A stretch of DNA of 6,140 bases from Gammaproteobacteria bacterium (GTDB taxonomy: Bacteria; Aquificota; Aquificia; Aquificales; QOAS01). A program made the position numbers and the translations under genes. Shown piece by piece: positions 4,439 to 6,140 of this stretch (its first letter is position 1; the number at the start of each line of letters is the position of its first letter). Below the pieces are notes generated by a model. The model had not been told where the DNA came from. It searched no databases and was given only the letters and a program-made list of their open reading frames with translations. The stretch spans positions 1 to 6,140 of the forward strand of contig QOAS01000080.1 of NCBI GenBank assembly GCA_003972855.1, written 5' to 3'.

Positions 4439-6140
4439 ATGAGCTTCCACCACGAGGATGTGGAAAAACTTTTGGAACTCGGTAAGGAAAAGGGTTATTT
4501 AACCTACGATGAGATAAACGAAATTTTGGGTGAAGATTTCCTTGAATCGGAGCAATTTGAAGAAATATTGGACCTCCTTCAGGAACACAATATAAGGGTT
4601 GTTGACGAAATTAGTGAAGAGATAGAAAAAGAACTGGCGGAGGACGACGAGGAAAGGGACGAAATAGTCGTGGCTTCAACTTCTTACTCGGGAGACGAAC
4701 AGGAAGACCCGGTCAAGCTCTACCTTAGGGAGATGGGAAAAATTCCCCTGCTCACCAGAGAGCAGGAGGTATATTATGCCCGTCAAATAGAATTGGGTAG
4801 GAAAACCTTACGCAGGGGACTGCTCCGAACCGCCTTTTTGGTAGACCAAATTCTTGAGGATTGGGCGGCTGTTTGCAACAAAAAGAAAAAGATTAACGAG
4901 GTTATGGACCTTATAGAACTGGACGAACTGGACGAAAAGGAAGCCAACAAAAAAATGAAAGAATACGAAAGGCTCTTTATGGATTTGGGACTTCAGCTGG
5001 CAAAAGCCTACAAGGAAGTTTTGGAAGCCAGAGAGAAGTATTTTACTTTCCCCAGTGAAGAGACGAAATTGGAGTATCTCCAAAAGCACGCGGAAATGAA
5101 CCGAATACTCAAAAAGATGAAAGTTAAATACTCCAAGTTTGAAAGGGTTGCCGACGAGCTTATTAAACTCTATAAGCAATACAAAAGAAAATTAAAAGAA
5201 CTCAAGGTTAAGGAGAAAAAACTTAAAGCTATTCACGAGGATATAGACGAACTTCTCACCAACTACCTTACCGACGAAACCCTTCAAAAGAAAATAAAGG
5301 AAGCGGGTTACTCCTTGCCCAAATTTGAAACTTTGAGAACCGAATACTACAAACTGAAAAGGGAGATTAAACAGCTGGAAGACAAAATGGGGGTTCTCCC
5401 CGGTGAGCTTGAAAAGGTAATGCAGATAATCCAAAAGGGTAGAAAAAGGGTTATAGACGCCAAACAGGTTATGGTGAAATCCAACCTCCGTTTGGTGGTT
5501 TCCATAGCCAAAAGATACGTAAATAGGGGATTGCACTTTTTAGACCTTATTCAGGAAGGAAACATCGGACTTATGAAGGCGGTTGATAAATTTGATTACC
5601 GAAAGGGGTTCAAGTTCTCAACCTACGCAACTTGGTGGATTAGGCAAGCTATTACCCGTGCAATAGCGGACCAAGCCAGAACCATAAGAATTCCCGTTCA
5701 CATGATTGAAACCATTAATAAGATAATCAGAACCTCCAAAAGGATATTCCAAGAAGAGGGTAGAAACGCAACCCCCGAAGACATCGCAAGGGAACTCAAT
5801 ATGCCCGTTGAAAAGGTTAGAAAAGTTATGCGCGCCGCATTGGAACCTATATCTTTGGAAACCCCCATAGGGGATGACGACGATACCCACCTTAAGGATT
5901 TCATAGAGGATACCTCCGTTCCCAACCCCGAAGAGGTTATCGCCAGAAGGATGCTCCGCCAGAAGATTTTGGAAGTTTTGGATACCCTATCTCCCAAGGA
6001 GAAGGAGGTTATTATTTACCGCTTCGGTCTCAACGACGATGGGGTTGAATACACCCTTGAGCAGGTAGGAAAAATGTTTAACGTAACCCGTGAAAGGATT
6101 AGACAGATAGAAAACAAGGCTATTAAGAAACTCCGCCACC
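4439..6140 (+). CDS. rpoD: RNA polymerase primary sigma factor (sigma-70/SigA), 3' end outside window
   Basis: This frame is open from the ATG to the window end: 567 complete codons with no stop, lacking only about ten C-terminal residues. It encodes the housekeeping sigma that directs core RNA polymerase to -10/-35 promoters. Region 1.1 is present (about 5-60), followed by an acidic linker. Region 1.2 starts at [11 protein letters not shown] (90-100). A long charged, helical non-conserved region spans about 125-344. Region 2 starts near Met345 with [13 protein letters not shown] and runs through [17 protein letters not shown] to [13 protein letters not shown] (promoter-melting Trp399/Trp400 and -10 recognition). 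Region 3 follows ([14 protein letters not shown] onward, with [11 protein letters not shown] at the linker). Region 4 ends with the -35 helix-turn-helix (about 537-567, [18 protein letters not shown]). Region 1.1 plus the non-conserved insert mark a group 1 sigma, not an alternative factor. It lies 130 bp after bioF; dnaG and rpsU are not upstream. Confidence 0.97.
   Translation, partial: MSFHHEDVEKLLELGKEKGYLTYDEINEILGEDFLESEQFEEILDLLQEHNIRVVDEISEEIEKELAEDDEERDEIVVASTSYSGDEQEDPVKLYLREMGKIPLLTREQEVYYARQIELGRKTLRRGLLRTAFLVDQILEDWAAVCNKKKKINEVMDLIELDELDEKEANKKMKEYERLFMDLGLQLAKAYKEVLEAREKYFTFPSEETKLEYLQKHAEMNRILKKMKVKYSKFERVADELIKLYKQYKRKLKELKVKEKKLKAIHEDIDELLTNYLTDETLQKKIKEAGYSLPKFETLRTEYYKLKREIKQLEDKMGVLPGELEKVMQIIQKGRKRVIDAKQVMVKSNLRLVVSIAKRYVNRGLHFLDLIQEGNIGLMKAVDKFDYRKGFKFSTYATWWIRQAITRAIADQARTIRIPVHMIETINKIIRTSKRIFQEEGRNATPEDIARELNMPVEKVRKVMRAALEPISLETPIGDDDDTHLKDFIEDTSVPNPEEVIARRMLRQKILEVLDTLSPKEKEVIIYRFGLNDDGVEYTLEQVGKMFNVTRERIRQIENKAIKKLRH

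Noticed and set aside
4808..5997. Four minus-strand open frames (4808-5179, 5192-5536, 5618-5890, 5698-5997)
   Set aside because: They lie antisense to rpoD, whose conserved sigma regions explain the sequence. Low use of TTA, CTA and TCA codons in rpoD leaves the opposite strand free of stops, and the products resemble no family.

Overview
The window looks like core chromosome of a thermophilic, two-membrane (diderm) bacterium, most likely from the Aquificota. That placement is an inference. It rests on the AT-rich sequence, heavy use of AGG/AGA (Arg) and ATA (Ile) codons, Lys/Glu-rich proteins, very tight gene packing, an MlaF-type outer-membrane lipid ABC ATPase and a group 1 sigma factor. 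No mobile element, CRISPR array, tRNA or rRNA is visible.

Layout. (1) 1-183 (+): C-terminal end of a PIN-domain protein that begins outside the window. (2) 208-630 (+): small four-helix membrane protein of the DUF4149/TMEM205-like family. It is convergent with, and only 4 bp from, (3) a minus-strand pair: the MlaF-like ATPase (1842-1087), overlapping by ATGA with lspA, the lipoprotein signal peptidase (1090-635). (4) A 63-bp divergent promoter region (1843-1905). (5) A plus-strand three-gene unit: DUF4388 protein (1906-2604), COG2229/MglA-like small GTPase (2618-3172) and bioF (3172-4308), with the last two overlapping by one base. (6) A 130-bp gap (4309-4438) with two hairpins each followed by six T, a C6/G6 complementarity and a strong Shine-Dalgarno site. 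(7) rpoD, the housekeeping sigma factor, from 4439 to the window end, lacking only about the last ten residues. It is by far the largest gene here.

How they fit together. LspA and MlaF both serve the envelope. DUF4388 plus a COG2229 GTPase is a recognisable signalling/polarity pairing, here joined to the biotin-synthesis gene bioF without any visible Roadblock partner. The most notable non-coding signals are the possibly attenuator-like leader of rpoD and a TATAAT box so close to the DUF4388 start codon that its mRNA may be leaderless. I see no clearly undescribed multi-gene system; the DUF4388-GTPase-bioF unit and the rpoD leader are the best candidates for follow-up.
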